A stretch of DNA of 64,000 bases from Rugalucina vietnamica (taxonomy: Eukaryota > Mollusca > Bivalvia > Lucinida > Lucinidae): positions 39,024,383 to 39,088,382 of the forward strand of contig OZ024879.1 of assembly GCA_964017185.1 (NCBI GenBank). Direction: 5' to 3'. The notes under the pieces are model-generated. The model was not told the DNA's origin. It did no database searches and worked only from the letters and a program-made list of their open reading frames with translations. The stretch's first letter is position 1, and the number at the start of each line of letters is the position of its first letter. Of this stretch, positions 31,046 through 42,912 are shown one piece after another. The translations under genes and the position numbers were made by a program.

Positions 31046-31202
31046 GCGCGGATCCAGAAAATTTTCTCAGGGGGGGGGGGGGGGTCCAAATTCCCAGAAG
31101 GGGTCTGACGGAAAATTTCAACATGGCAAAAATTAATAATCTGGCAATTCCAGGGGGGGGGGTCCGGACCCCCTGTCCCCCCCCCCTCTGGATCCACCCA
31201 TG
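31046..31202. repeat. Foldback repeat with GGATCCAG ends and G/C tracts
   Basis: gcgcggatccagaaa and tctggatccaccc face each other around runs of G and C. A partial relative is at 39253-39395. Confidence 0.65.
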
Positions 31203-31607
31203 AATGTAACTGATTTTTATAATGCTATATTTCATTGAGCACTGTTAAATAAAGTTGTTCATTAAAGGTTAAATAACTGATCTTGTTTTTGTTATTTTTA
31301 AAGAAAACCGTGTTGGAAAGTTAAAGATAAGCAATGACTGGAATGAAAAAAGTCTGTACATATATATGCAATGAAATGATATGTTCAGAACCAATATTGT
31401 ATTTATAATCCACTTTTCAAGAATTAGAACCAGTATCACATTAAGAAGTCCCCTTTCCAGAATCAATGTCTAATTATTCTTCTCTGACTATTATTGCTCT
31501 GTTTAAAAACATGAAAAAGAAATCTGTATGACAAAAGGTCTTTAAAAGGTGCTAAAGACGATCGAAATTTAATGCACCCGTATTAAGGTAATTGGTAACT
31601 AGCGGTA

Positions 31608-31803
31608 TATCATAACCCTGATTAGGGGGACGGACATGTTCTCCCCGGACATTTGCCCCCTCATGATAAATGGTGTGTGAGGACATCTGCCCCCAAACAG
31701 AAAGACAGGGGTGGACATTTGCCCCCTTATCAATGTGTAAGGTTAGACATTTGCCCCCTCGCAGAATGTAAAAAGAAGACATTTGCTCCCCCCCCCCCTC
31801 CAT
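31608..31803 (-). repeat. GGACATTTGCCCCC repeat, copy 1
   Basis: Several gacatttgcccccN20-40 units. It is an inverted copy of 46335-46556, sharing ctcatgataaatggtgtgtg-type and aaacagaaagacaggggtgg-type phrases. Confidence 0.75.
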
Positions 31804-32377
31804 CTCCTTCGATCCACCCTATTTGATCTCTATACCTTACCTTACATAATACCCCTATACATGGTGATTAAAGTCTTAAACAGGCACAGTACTTGGATGT
31901 AAAAAAAGTGAAGAATGGGTTGTACTGTCCTAAATCTGCACTAATCCTATATGTTGGTGAAAACATTCGCACATTGTATTCACCTAAATAATAACTGTGC
32001 ATTTTTGTATTGCAGAACTTTTATTCTTCACATTTTATTTTGCTCTTTTAATGTGTTCATGTCTACATTGGTTTTTATGTCCCTTTGTTAATATAATGAA
32101 ATGGAAGTGATTAAAAGCATGAGAGGCGGTGATAAACTGTGCCACAATGGGTTCAGCTATACAAAGAAAAAAAAAAACAAAATCAAGTTCGTTGGGAATG
32201 CTCAAAGCAGCGTAGCGCACTGTGCTATGGTAGTGCAACGACAGATTTAGATGTAAGGATTTTTAAAATTTTATTTGTGATTGGAAACTGTTCTTTCTTT
32301 CTTTCTACCACATAAACATCACATAAATGATGCTAAAACTGGTGGGCAGAGCATAAGACTTTAGATCAATATTACTC
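31804..32377. other. Unassigned spacer
   Basis: AT-rich DNA; nothing recognised. Confidence 0.4.
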
Positions 32378-32652
32378 GAGCCGTGTCGTGAGAAAACTGG
32401 ATTTTTCCACATACTGTAACGAACAGCCGAGCCGAGCCACAGCGAACCCCGTCAGTGGAAAAGCATTCTCATCCACCAAGGGTGGTTTACTGCGCCATAT
32501 AGTCAACACTTACTCGATTCACATAGTTTCGAGTTAAAATATTTGCATATTTCCAAGGGAGGCTATTCCGTCACAATACAAAAACAAAGACACAGATCCG
32601 CTGTGCAGTTACTGCACAACTGATCAGTTCTTTTGTTTTCGCTACATAGATA
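32378..32652 (+). mobile_element. GAGCC MITE, copy 21, with a nested TIR element
   Basis: GAGCCGTGTCGTGAGAAAAC at the left and the palindrome near 32590 belong to the family. Between them, 32411-32573 is foreign, with facing ends tactgtaacgaacagcc and ggctattccgtcacaata. The right half of the MITE is missing. Confidence 0.65.
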
Positions 32653-32683
32653 CATGACGACAATCAAGCGTGCCGTTAAAAGG

Positions 32684-32881
32684 TTAACTCATTTAAGCCT
32701 GGCGTCCCTTTTATGGGACATAGGCAAACAGAATAGCCCCAGATGTGACGCCGCGAAACGCGGCGTCCCATCTGGGGCAATTCTGTTTGCTTAGAGAATT
32801 TTTATCGAAAATTTGAATAAAATTGAAAAATCACTCCTGACGCCCCTAAAAATGAAAGTGGACTGACCCAAATGATATAAC
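32684..32881. mobile_element. TTAACCCAT MITE, copy 4
   Basis: ttaactcatttaagcctggc, caaacagaatagccccagat, acgccgcgaaacgcggcgtc palindrome, and gaaagtggactgacccaaat end. Confidence 0.75.
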
Positions 32882-33052
32882 CTGTCGAGGGTGAACAAAT
32901 CGTCATGTCACCCTCACTCAAGGGCAACAATTGTTTTATTATACCAAACCACTTTTGAAACAAATTAGCGACATGCCACTTGACAAACGCATGTGACTAC
33001 ACGTCCAACACATTTAGGTGGATATGACGTCAGAGGGTAATATGATCATTCA
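32882..33052. repeat. Repeat shared with 35228-35362
   Basis: tgacgtcagagggtaatatg and gcatgtgactacacgt phrases recur at 35.3 kb; ends are not defined. Confidence 0.55.
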
Positions 33053-33119
33053 AAGGCGTAACACCCATTACGCACACTACGCACGTGCGTAATGCAAAAA
33101 GAATTATGAATACCTTCTG

Positions 33120-33256
33120 GTACTTTTTTTTCCATTGTCTAAATCGGGTGGTTACATTTGAAACACTTTTTGGAGTAAACCAAGTCCCATAAAACGGCGG
33201 CCACTTCCCGACATGACCAGATGCTGACTGGGACATTAAACCCCAATTCAAACAAA
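33120..33256 (+). mobile_element. SINE 3' fragment
   Basis: cgacatgaccagatgctgac, gggacattaaaccccaattc and aaacaaac tail match the SINE 3' region. Confidence 0.6.
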
Positions 33257-33439
33257 CTCAAAACGTTGATGCTAGTTTACAAGTTCTTCTTTACCATGTT
33301 AACAAGCCTGTCTTAAATAAATACATCGTACAAAATGTCGTCGTACAATCGATTATCAATTATTTCTTAACCACCGTTTGAATCTGGCAATATGTCACGC
33401 ATGTAGAATTGCATTTGTGCAGTCAATATTCACTGTCGT

Positions 33440-34428
33440 AGATGACACTCTGTTCTTTCTTACCATCTCACCAAAACGCCAGGCAGTCTTCTCTGCTCAC
33501 AACAATAACGCTGAAATGCTGAAGAAACTATGCCCGACTAGGTGATTGCAGCATTCCGAGAGTGTTTCAGCATTCTCACGGAACTTTGGTCCGATAGAAG
33601 AAATTCTATCAGACCTTCCAAGTCAATCATGACAGCAAAACAATGTCAACAGCTTTATCACTCCATAAAGGAATTCTGTCCTTTGACTTCATCAATGCTC
33701 TTTGTGTGGTCGGAAAACCCCTGGATACACTGAATCCCCTGTAAAATTCAATGCAAGATCCACAATGCGATATTGTAAAAGCATCGGAACATGCTGAAGC
33801 ATTGCATGACGTTTCTCTCCAGAAACGGGACGTTGAACAATATTATGATCAAATTTGGTAGTCAGCAGTAACCCTTGCAAATCAGCAAAATGTTGCAGTT
33901 GGCCGTCCAAGACTAGCTGGGTGCCAGCAGCATAAAAACAATGTGCCAGCTCCTACAGTTAAGGAGTACTGGCGACTCAATCTTTACCTTCCGTTCATGG
34001 ATCACCTTCGAACTGAACTTGAAGACAGACTCTGCATACCCCACCCACGACTGAATGCTCAGTACCTGCTTTCAAATAGAATCGGTCAACTGACTCAGGA
34101 AATGGGGCAAGACATAAAAACTGAGTATGCACCATTCATCGATGTACAAGCAGTTGATGCAGAGCTTGACCTGTGGCTGCACAAAATTGCCAATCGGGGG
34201 CTGGTTGCTGACAAATTGTGCAAGGCAATGGACGCCTCATATCAGTTGCATCCGAACCTGTATGCAATCTTCAAAGTTCTTTTGACAATGCCAGTTTCAA
34301 CAGCCTATGCTGAAAGATCATTCAGCACACTTCGAAGGCTGAAAACTTATCTCCGAAACACAATGTCTCAGGAGCGATTGACTGGCCTTGCACTGATCAA
34401 TGCACATACAAAGAAACATCAACGTTGA
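33440..34428 (+). pseudogene. hAT transposase remnant with intact C-terminal dimerisation region
   Basis: The open part (33943-34428) reads VKEYWRLNLYLPFMDHLRTE, LEDRLCIPHPRL, and ends with STAYAERSFSTLRRLKTYLR and LTGLALINAHTKKHQR. This is the hAT C-terminal dimerisation region, of the type found in proteins annotated as 52-kDa repressor-like (THAP/ZMYM-associated). Upstream, MLKKLCPTR (about 33518) and AFRECFSILTELWSDRR are collinear pieces in shifted frames, with stops between them. N-terminal zinc finger and most of the DDE fold are absent, so it is inactive. No terminal inverted repeats were located. Confidence 0.78.
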
Positions 34429-34677
34429 CGTAAACAGGACAATCAATGACTTCGATGCAAAGACACAGGCGCATTGCGCTTGTATTCAATCAAGCGCAAG
34501 ATGGAACTGGGTCATCTGATGATGAATCATGAAAAAATGTATGATAATACAAAAAAGCAGCAACTAATGAAAACTTAAAACGTGAAAACCATAAGAAAAA
34601 AAAACATAAACACATTAAATTAACAAAAAAAAAAGTATAAAAGATAAACGGAAAAAATGAGAACAATAAAAAATGGG

Positions 34678-34678
<1 letters not shown>

Positions 34679-34719
<41 letters not shown>
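34679..34719 (+). repeat. Poly(A) tract
   Basis: About 40 consecutive A after an A-rich stretch. The reverse-strand reading frame across it is an artefact. Confidence 0.9.
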
Positions 34720-34721
<2 letters not shown>

Positions 34722-35227
34722 AAATAAAATAAAAAATTGTAGCGGAGAAATATGTGAGTATTTTTGCTCATCACCGCCTGAGGAGACCTAATGAGACGTC
34801 GAAACAGTTGATACAGTTAGACTTTACAGAAATCTGATATGGACGAACAGTCTGTAGCTGAAGACTTTTTTTCCCGCCTCGGTTTTTGGAGTGGGAGTCT
34901 TTTTCTGATTGCCCCTTTTCCTGATCATTGCCTACTTGTACCTTTTTAGAAATATAATATACATTACGCAATTATTATGGCACATGAGTCATGAACATTC
35001 CATCTGTCTAACTCTTGAAAGAAAACAAATTTTCCTTCCATAAAAGAGGCTTAAAATCGTTCTCCAGCCATCCCGAAATCAATTTTTTCTCGGGGGAGGG
35101 CCCCGAACCCCCCTAAACGAGAGGGAGAGACCCAAGCTCGTGATCTCCCCCACTTGCGCATAGGGCTTTCTTGCAAGCCTTCGGTGTGCGTATAAATTTC
35201 AATTTCCTGGTTACGCCTATGATCATG
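34720..35227. other. Mixed repeat debris
   Basis: Contains gagtgggagtctttttctga and ttttcctgatcattgcctac, shared with the foldback element at 53.1 kb, and a ggggagggccccgaaccccc block. No gene. Confidence 0.45.
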
Positions 35228-35362
35228 CGACATGACAGAATATCACCCTAAACGTGCACTGTAAACAAAAGCATGTGACTACAAGTGCGCCTGCACTTTT
35301 TAAGGCAGATGTGACGTCAGAGGGTAATATGATCATGCGACATGACAGAATAGCACCCTCCG
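35228..35362. repeat. Repeat shared with 32882-33052
   Basis: gatcatgcgacatgacagaa occurs twice, with tgacgtcagagggtaatatg between. Confidence 0.55.
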
Positions 35363-35824
35363 CGTGACCTGCTCTGGACCAATCAAAATCCACACTCAGC
35401 CAATGAATATTTATGAGGTATAATAATGACATTTGGTTCATAGATGGTACTTTTGGTACTGCACCAAAACAATTCGAACGACTTTTTATTATCAGAGTTT
35501 TGGAAGAAAAGAGTCCAATAACATGTGTGTATGCCTTTTTACCAAACAAGGAACAGTCAAACCTGAGATAAAGATACAGAGATCTGAAACTGCTATTCAA
35601 TATTGATATTTGCCTCCGCTGTGTCTGTCGCTTAGGTAGACAGGTAAATCGGTGAAAAAATCAATATTTTACCGGCCGCTGTATGTGGTCCGAATTTTTG
35701 TATATTAGCAAATATAAATCGTTTAAATTTTCTTCGCCATAATTCATATAATAGTAAAAGATTTTATTTCTGTTAAATAGAGCTTCAAATTTCCAACAAA
35801 TAGATACTAAACACCGGCATCTTT

Positions 35825-35866
<42 letters not shown>

Positions 35867-36397
35867 TCTCTTTAGTTGTTTATCAATTATCAGTCGATTT
35901 GCACAAGCTGTTGTTCTTTTTCCTTACGAAGTACGCCCATAATTCATGCTTTTTTTTTCTACGCTACTGGACACATACAACGATTCTTAACGGATTATCT
36001 TTAGATTAAAGAAAACGCAAACTGATTTATCTCGCCGTATCTCTAATCATACTTAACACCGTAAAAATAACGATAATAATTGAACAAGGTGAAAGCTTCA
36101 ATTCAAATTAAAGCATCTTTTTTTAAGCTTTAGACCTGACAACAACGATTTTGATGTCCCCCGACGTAAATGAGCGTAATGAGATTGCCCTATATCAATT
36201 CTAGCCACATCCATCTATTACGTTCAATGAAGAATACCGCCAATATCCGAATATAATTCAATTGCACACGTTGGAGAGATACGTTTGGTTCAACAACCAT
36301 TTTCGCTTTTTTCTATCTTCTTTTTTCCCCTTCGTTTTGTTGGTCATATTTTATACTTTTCTCTACAAAAGGGCAGTGGAGGAACGGATTATGTGAA
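35363..36397. other. Unassigned spacer with (GA)n
   Basis: A GA microsatellite runs from 35829 to 35863. The rest is AT-rich with no recognised gene or repeat. Confidence 0.45.
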
Positions 36398-37350
36398 TTA
36401 AGGATGTTCGCTGCTAACATTTGACATTTCGGAACTTCCGGTTTTTCTTTTCTTGAATATTTCGTAAACGGTTGCAGATATTTTCCTAATATTTTATATT
36501 TGGATACATATTGATAATATGCATCGAATGAGCCATGAAGATTGTCAATCTAAGAATCTTCATTTTTTCACCCCATTCTGTGCAACTTTTTAGAAAATTT
36601 TAGTTGTCAGCAAAATTTAGGGGGTAGGGTAGATTAAACTTGAATATTTTACATCTTCAAATTAATTGCACTAGTTCGATGTTTATTTTAGCAGCAGTAT
36701 GTGTGTACATGGTCTTCTAAGTTATTCTTTGTGTCTTTGGTGTGCTGGTTTTAAAATTTAAGGTGGTTTTATGAAATGGGCTTTTAGAAACAAAACAGCC
36801 GAAAAAAGGCCGAAAATGGCGATTTTCAAGTTGTTGGTTCTCTCTTATATGCTCACTACCCTATATATTTCTTTCTTTTATTCGAACAATATTACCAAGT
36901 TCTATGTTGTGTGAAAATACAAGAAAAAGTTTGAATCAACAAATATGGGTTTGGTACATTTCAAAATATCGATTTTTTCCCGACTTTTCAAGTATGGGGG
37001 TAGGGTTAGAAAAGGAATCGTAAAATTTTGTCATCCACTCCAAGATGCAAATTTTTCTATGCTTTTGGTCCAAAATTGTCTGCGCTACGTAAATATTATG
37101 ACTTTTTAAAGCATTCTATGTGTATTTTTGTTCAAGACAGGTATGTTTCAAAGAATTATAAATTAAATAAATTTTACCAAATTTAAAACATGGTGCTCAG
37201 AGGTCTCATTCAGAGGCCTGTAGCTTGCAAAAATGCACACTACCCTATGTTTAGTTTGTTTTCAAATGTCTTGTGTTGTATTTTGGAATCAAAAAAGAGT
37301 GGTTAGAAAAAAAGTTTGAATACTTTATCATTGGCAGCGAACATCCTTAA
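36398..37350 (+). mobile_element. Non-autonomous TTAA-flanked element, copy 2
   Basis: TTAA at both ends (36398-36401, 37347-37350) around GGATGTTCGCTGC...GGCAGCGAACATCC. It aligns over its full length with the reverse complement of 8543-9493. No transposase frame. Confidence 0.85.
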
Positions 37351-37432
37351 ATGGAATCAGTCAGGCATGAATTTGAATATTCTTCTTTTTTTCTCCTCTG
37401 TCTTTTGTACTTGCATTCATGTATATTCTAAG

Positions 37433-37523
37433 AAGTCGCCGCCGAAATTTCAAAAGAAAAAATGACACTTTTATTACCAGCTACCTGTATTGCACCGTGC
37501 AATACCTGTTGATTCGGCGACTT
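37433..37523. mobile_element. Tiny TIR element
   Basis: aagtcgccgccgaa and ttcggcgactt face each other 90 bp apart around a tattgcaccgtgcaata palindrome. Confidence 0.5.
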
Positions 37524-38532
37524 GTTTGATCTTCGAGCCGTTAAAGACGCACTTATGTCACGTTGCAGGCACGTGCCGCATTAATGACAGATACATGACA
37601 CAGTTTAATGTAACTTTATTGAAGATTGTATTCGGAAAAGTAATTGAAATAAATACATAATGAAAAATAATAATACACTCTAGGCCAACATGCAACCACA
37701 CTTTTCTTGCAATGTTAGCTCTCATCATGATATAGTCATACTCAAAATGTTGAAAAGATAATACTCTAGCTTTATATGTATACTTGCCCGTGCTGAGCAA
37801 CGATTTCTTTTCAATAGATGCTATGGTGTCTATTTTCAAGCGCGGTCTCGCAGTTTTCACATTGCACGAAAATGCATCAATGGGATGTTTTTCAACAGCA
37901 TCAAAGTCAAAATAGTGGAGATGGAAATGACATGAATCCTGCACTTCCGGATACAAGCATGAAACTTGGCAGATATATTTATAAGCATGAACTATTTCAA
38001 ATTTTCTCGTTAGCCAATCAAAATTACTCCAATTTTCAAGATGGCGGCTCGAAATTCCAAGATGGCTGCCAAATAAATATTAAATCAGAAAATGGTGCTC
38101 TAGTCAGTGAGAAAAAACTTAATTATGCTGAATATAATATTTCTGGATTATTTGCAAATAAATAAATATTTAATTGAGTCAATATTGCCTTTGTGGGATT
38201 TTAGAAGGGGTCCATAATGGGGAAAAGTAAGGCAATTTAGCTGAAAAGCTGTTTTGCAACAAAACTCTTTTTATACTTAAGTGAAAAAAAAAACTAAATT
38301 CAATTGTCATTATTGCCTTTACTCAAGTCATGAATAACATAGTTTCAGTTTTAATGGATACTGGAAATAAGGCCTATTTGAATTATGGGGTTGCTGAGGG
38401 GCAAAATTTGAAACTGATTAGAATGGCTTTTATGAAGAATCATGAAGTTTCTAGCCTTTACTAGGAAATATGAACATTTATAATGCAAATACACTTTGCT
38501 CTACACATTTTGATAATACAATTCTTCTTCGT

Positions 38533-38564
<32 letters not shown>

Positions 38565-38989
38565 AAAATATCATGATGAACGATTTTAGCATGAAATGAA
38601 CTATATACAGCCAAAAAGTGCTACTTAGGATTGCAATAAACTTAAGCTGGCTACTGATGCTTCCAAATAGTTTTCGTTCACACCAACGACGACAACAAAC
38701 ACAACAACAAGTGCATGTACTACTAATACTTTTCATCTTTAATGTACATTCTGTGCACATTTTTAATCTTTAGTTGTACATTTTTGATATTGGATGAATA
38801 GGACAATTTGAGCTCTCACCTCCCGCTTGAAAGTTAAGGAAGTCTATTAGAAAGTTTTCATTCATTCTGGATTTCATCTAAATGCTTGCATCGTCACAGA
38901 TTCTATTTTCTTCATAATGTGCTGCTGTTCTGTTGGAGGAGTAGCACCAGCTTGATTGGTTCATGAAGCCTGGTCGCTAGACTCTATCG
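37524..38989. other. Repeat debris
   Basis: 37915-38080 is an inverted relative of 43140-43325 (cttccggatacaagcatgaa, ttttctcgttagcc, ttttcaagatggc). A TTC microsatellite lies at 38525-38564. No gene recognised. Confidence 0.5.
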
Positions 38990-39252
38990 GTCTTTAATTC
39001 TTAATGAGACTTAATGAGACGGGTGTCTTTGTAGCATTTCCGTTTTTTCGCCTTGAAAGTGGATTCCATCCTATAAATCTCTGTAGAAAACCTTTCTTTA
39101 GATGTTGCTCATCAGGCATTCCTATATAAAGTTGGTGCATCTTAGCTGTGAAACTATAATACCATTTGCATTTTTTGCGTCCTTGATTTCTCCAGACCAC
39201 TGTGTCTGTAAGCTTGTTTTAACGCTTGATTTTAAGTTTTCTCGAGCAGCTT

Positions 39253-39395
39253 AAGTACAGGGGCGGATCCAGGATTTCTTAAGAGGGAGTTCAGATTGAG
39301 AAATGGGGGGTTCGTTTGCCTAATTTCACACAAAATGTCTCGAAATTCCCCATGAGAATGAAACAATTTGGCGCCAGAGGGGGGTTCTGGTGATC
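39253..39395. repeat. GGATCCAG foldback repeat, partial
   Basis: ggggcggatccaggatttct followed by a G-rich stretch and gaggggggttctgg; related to 31046-31202. Confidence 0.5.
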
Positions 39396-39574
39396 TCTTT
39401 GAATGGTGTTGATATAATAGCCATGCCACGCATGAATATAGGAGAGTTGACTGAGCCATGTAGACTTTCAGCTTGGTATCGGCCTTTTGTTCATTTCGTT
39501 TATACATTTGCACATATTCTTCCAAATGCCACACTGGCGTTTGCTGGTCTAGTCATCAATACGCACTGTTCTGG

Positions 39575-39797
39575 AGAAACTGCTTCTCTGGTAGATGGAT
39601 GTATTAAACAAATCAGTATGTGTCTGGTGTGGGTTCGAGCCCTGTGCTGGCAACATATGAGACAAGCCAACTTCTGCTTGCGGGTGTGCCAGGTGTTTTT
39701 TTCTCGGGAATCTCCCGTTTTCGCCAACCTAATGATTGGCCCGTCTCATATGAGCTGAAATAATCTTGAAAGGGACGTAAAACTGGATTAAAAGTAT
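39575..39797 (+). mobile_element. tRNA-Leu-like SINE, copy 1
   Basis: Shares gtctggtgtgggttcgagcc, cttctgcttgcgggtgtg and gcccgtctcatatgagctga with the fuller copy at 50815; the head is degraded. Confidence 0.72.
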
Positions 39798-40650
39798 TTG
39801 TCCATTTGTAGTGATTAGCGGATTATTGTACAGCTTTCCGGTGCCGATTGGAGCACAACATGTCTTTTTTGTTGATTGTAAGGTCATAGCTATCACAGGT
39901 AATCCATGTGGATCTGTTGCACCATGCATTTATGCCTATGAGCTGGTATTCTTCGCCATTTTCCTTATCTTTGTCATCTGCATAGAGTATCTCTTCCAGC
40001 ACATCTATGTGCTCTTTAGTTTTAGTTTTCAACTTCCGTTGGTTGAATAACTTTCCAATAAAAACGTTGCTGATTGGAAGATGAGTATCACAGACTTAAA
40101 CGGCTTTAATGAGTTTTTCAAATGATATCATACACAAAGGTGTTGTCCCCTAGCGCAACCCTATTTGGTCTCATTTGTCATATCACAAGGTTAATAGAAC
40201 TCCCCATCGTCCTGTGCATGCATATCATCATTCCCACAGGATGGCCATTTGAACATGATTTACTTTGACAGCCCATATCTTCGCAAGTCTCTCACAACTG
40301 TTTAAATTTTTGGTGAAGTTGACAAGCGCCATATATAGGTCTGCTTTCTGTTCTTGACATTTCTCATGAAGTTGTCTTGCTATATGAATCATCTATTGTC
40401 TTCCTGTCGTCTCTGAATCAGCATTGACTTTCCGGAATAAATCCTGTCTGTCAAAGACTTCAGGATTTCTTTTCTTTGTATAAAGATGAATGTCTTGTGG
40501 GAATTCTTCCTTCCTCCACGCAGCCACGGTGAAACAGTACTTTCAGTCTCTCTGTCATGGATAGCCCCCAGACGGCAGCGGAACTTGCATTTGAACATGA
40601 AAATTTGCCAGCTGAGAGTCTGTTGAACTGCTAGAGACTCCTTCAAACTA

Positions 40651-41879
40651 CCCTTGCATATTTGATTTTAATTTGAAGTATATTTTTCTGGCTATCGTTG
40701 CCGATTTATAAGAGATCACTGATGACGATTTAGTACTTTATTAGTATTTTATTGTCTTTCATCTATGACGGTTTGGTATTTATCAAGCAAACAAACTGAA
40801 TTTCTTCTGTTTTCTTTCAAGAGTCTTGCATGTATCTGACTTTTGATATAGATTGACAAATATTGCTGCTGGTTTGTCTTCTTGAATAAGGAGCTAGTAT
40901 CATCTTAATGTTTGTGCTGTTCCTCAAGATTCTAGAAGCCTCCGAATAGCTTAACCATTCTCATCAAACCAGTAATTGAGTTTTCGAGATGGATGTCCTA
41001 AAAGTACTATAGCTGAAGAATGTTCCAGTTTTCTTCTGTGTCTTCCAAACTGAGATTGATTGCACCCAGTTGGATGCAAATGTACCATTCTATTTTGGTT
41101 CAATTTCGAAACACCCAGTCCCTATGGTGGTTTCTTGCTTAAAAATCGCCTCTAAGGCTTGTGTTTGATGCCACCAGTCTATAATCTATCCAGCACCCTA
41201 CTCTACATTACATTTGTCACTCTGACACCCTGCCTGTCTTTTCTCCACACTATGACATACAGTTTATGAGACGCCCGTGTTTGGATCGCAGATGCACCCA
41301 TGATGTTCACTTGTATATCACTTCATCTGGACTGATCATGGTAGGTGTATGAGATGGACAATATTGACATATTTATCGCCCGTCAGAGGAAGTATCGAAG
41401 TCATTATGTGGTCATTGATGCCTTATGGTAATCCTGACAGCTTACACAAAGCCAACTTCTCCTTTATGGCTCTTCTCACTTGGCCTCCACACTAGGAGAA
41501 AGTACAGCCGGCACCAACTCTTTTTTCATAACCTCTACAAACTAAGTCTCACTCAGTACAGCTATCTGCTTAATGGCGACTAAAAAGTGACTGTTCTACG
41601 TTGTTGTCCACTGGGGGCGTCGTGTTGTGTCCTTGAGCAAGACACATTTACTCACCACAGAACTGAATCATACCAAGTAGTGTTAGTTCAGTGCAGACAT
41701 GACTGCAAAACATGTTGACTCAATACAAAGAAGAAAAACAATATTGACCATCCCTACATGTTGACTGTAGCTAAATATACCCCTATACTACTATGATTCA
41801 AATAAAAAATATCAGTTGTTCAACTTTGAAAGATCAGTCGAGTAGATAATAAATATTTGTAATGCTTAAATCATATTTA
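40651..41879. other. Unassigned, probable further LINE remnant and a SINE fragment
   Basis: 40672-40730 carries the tctggctatcgttgcc repeat phrase, and 41612-41735 a SINE fragment (gtgtccttgagcaagacaca). The remainder may be upstream LINE sequence but gives no readable motif. Confidence 0.4.
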
Positions 41880-42912
41880 CGAGGGAAAATCCAAAATAAC
41901 GTAAACTTTTGCTGTAGCTTCAATATACGTGGATAAATTTTAGAAAAATGTATATTGCGATAAATCAGAACATTCTTAGAACAAGATAAGATGAAACAAT
42001 CACACATTTTATAAGTATCTGAAACACGCCGCGCCATTTTAAAACCATGGTGACGCATAGGCGGCGCACGCGAATTTTCGGTCCTGTCTTGTGTCATACA
42101 TGTCTCGACAAAATGTAAAATAGGCATGCGAATCGCGTCAAACTTAATCAAGTAAAGGCTTGGTGTTTAGATAATACTGTGCATAAGTTTCAAAAAGTTT
42201 GAGCAGTGCGTTTTTGAAATATTAATATCAATTGTGCGCTTTTTCAGTGCATTTAACGCTAAAAACGTCGTCTCCAGATATTGCTAAAATCTATGCTATT
42301 ACTAAACTTGCCGCGATTTTTGATCGCGCCAACACAAAAACCGAAAAATAACTTAGTGTAGACATAACGGGAATATTCAGTGAATAAATCAGTTGTGTAA
42401 AAATATTCCCATTGTGACTCTGACGATAAAACAGCATAACAAAGACAGAAAAAGAAAGAAAAATAACGCACGTCAGTGGCGACGTAAATGCGTAATGCGC
42501 TGACCGCATGCAGACGGCTGGTGAATCGGCGATTTTGAAGCAATTTAAAGTAAGAATTTGTTTCGAGTTTTTTATACTGACGGGAAATGTGTGAAGTACA
42601 AAGCACAATAAGCAAAAATACTTTTTATCTATGGTACATGTTGAATAGATGGCCGTAAGCGCTTAGAATGTGCTAATTTCAAAATGAATAAAACGTCAAT
42701 GACGTTATGAAATAAAAGATGACGTGCGCCGGGTAGACCTTAGTGACCTTTTTGTTGTGACTGTAGATTTTTAACGGGTCGTTTTTTTTGCCTGATATTT
42801 TAACACGATATTCTAGACATATTCCGATTTATGCTCATGTTATTTTATAAGCATTTGAATGAGTTGTATAGAAGCTACAGCAAAAGTCTACGTTATTTTG
42901 GATCATCCCCCG
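41880..42912. mobile_element. Mariner-like TIR element, 1,033 bp, no transposase
   Basis: CGAGGGAAAATCCAAAATAA at the left and its counterpart TTATTTTGGATCATCCCCCG at the right, with TA on both sides (41878-41879, 42913-42914). The arms extend further with acgtaaacttttgctgtagc. TA duplication and the CGAGG start suit the mariner superfamily. Internal frames do not resemble a transposase. Confidence 0.68.

Larger units (their letters stand above)
38990..40650 (-). pseudogene. Decayed LINE reverse transcriptase, interrupted by a SINE and a GGATCC repeat
   Basis: On the minus strand, scattered frames give in order ARQLHEKCQEQKADLYMALV (about 40370-40310), EHIDVLEEILYADD (near 40010), CDSYDLTINKK, ADTKLKVYMAQSTLLYSCVA (39480-39420) and MPDEQHLKKGF (near 39110). 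This is the expected order of RT motif A region, the YADD catalytic box, and the post-RT domain of a metazoan LINE. The frames are broken many times; an SINE (39575-39797) and a GGATCCAG repeat (39253-39395) sit inside it. Clade not assigned. Confidence 0.72.

Noticed and set aside
34490-34774. Minus-strand frame with a long Phe run
   Set aside because: Produced by the poly(A) tract; low-complexity artefact.
42259-42615. Two overlapping minus-strand frames of 105-118 codons
   Set aside because: They are within the mariner-like TIR element and match no transposase or other motif.
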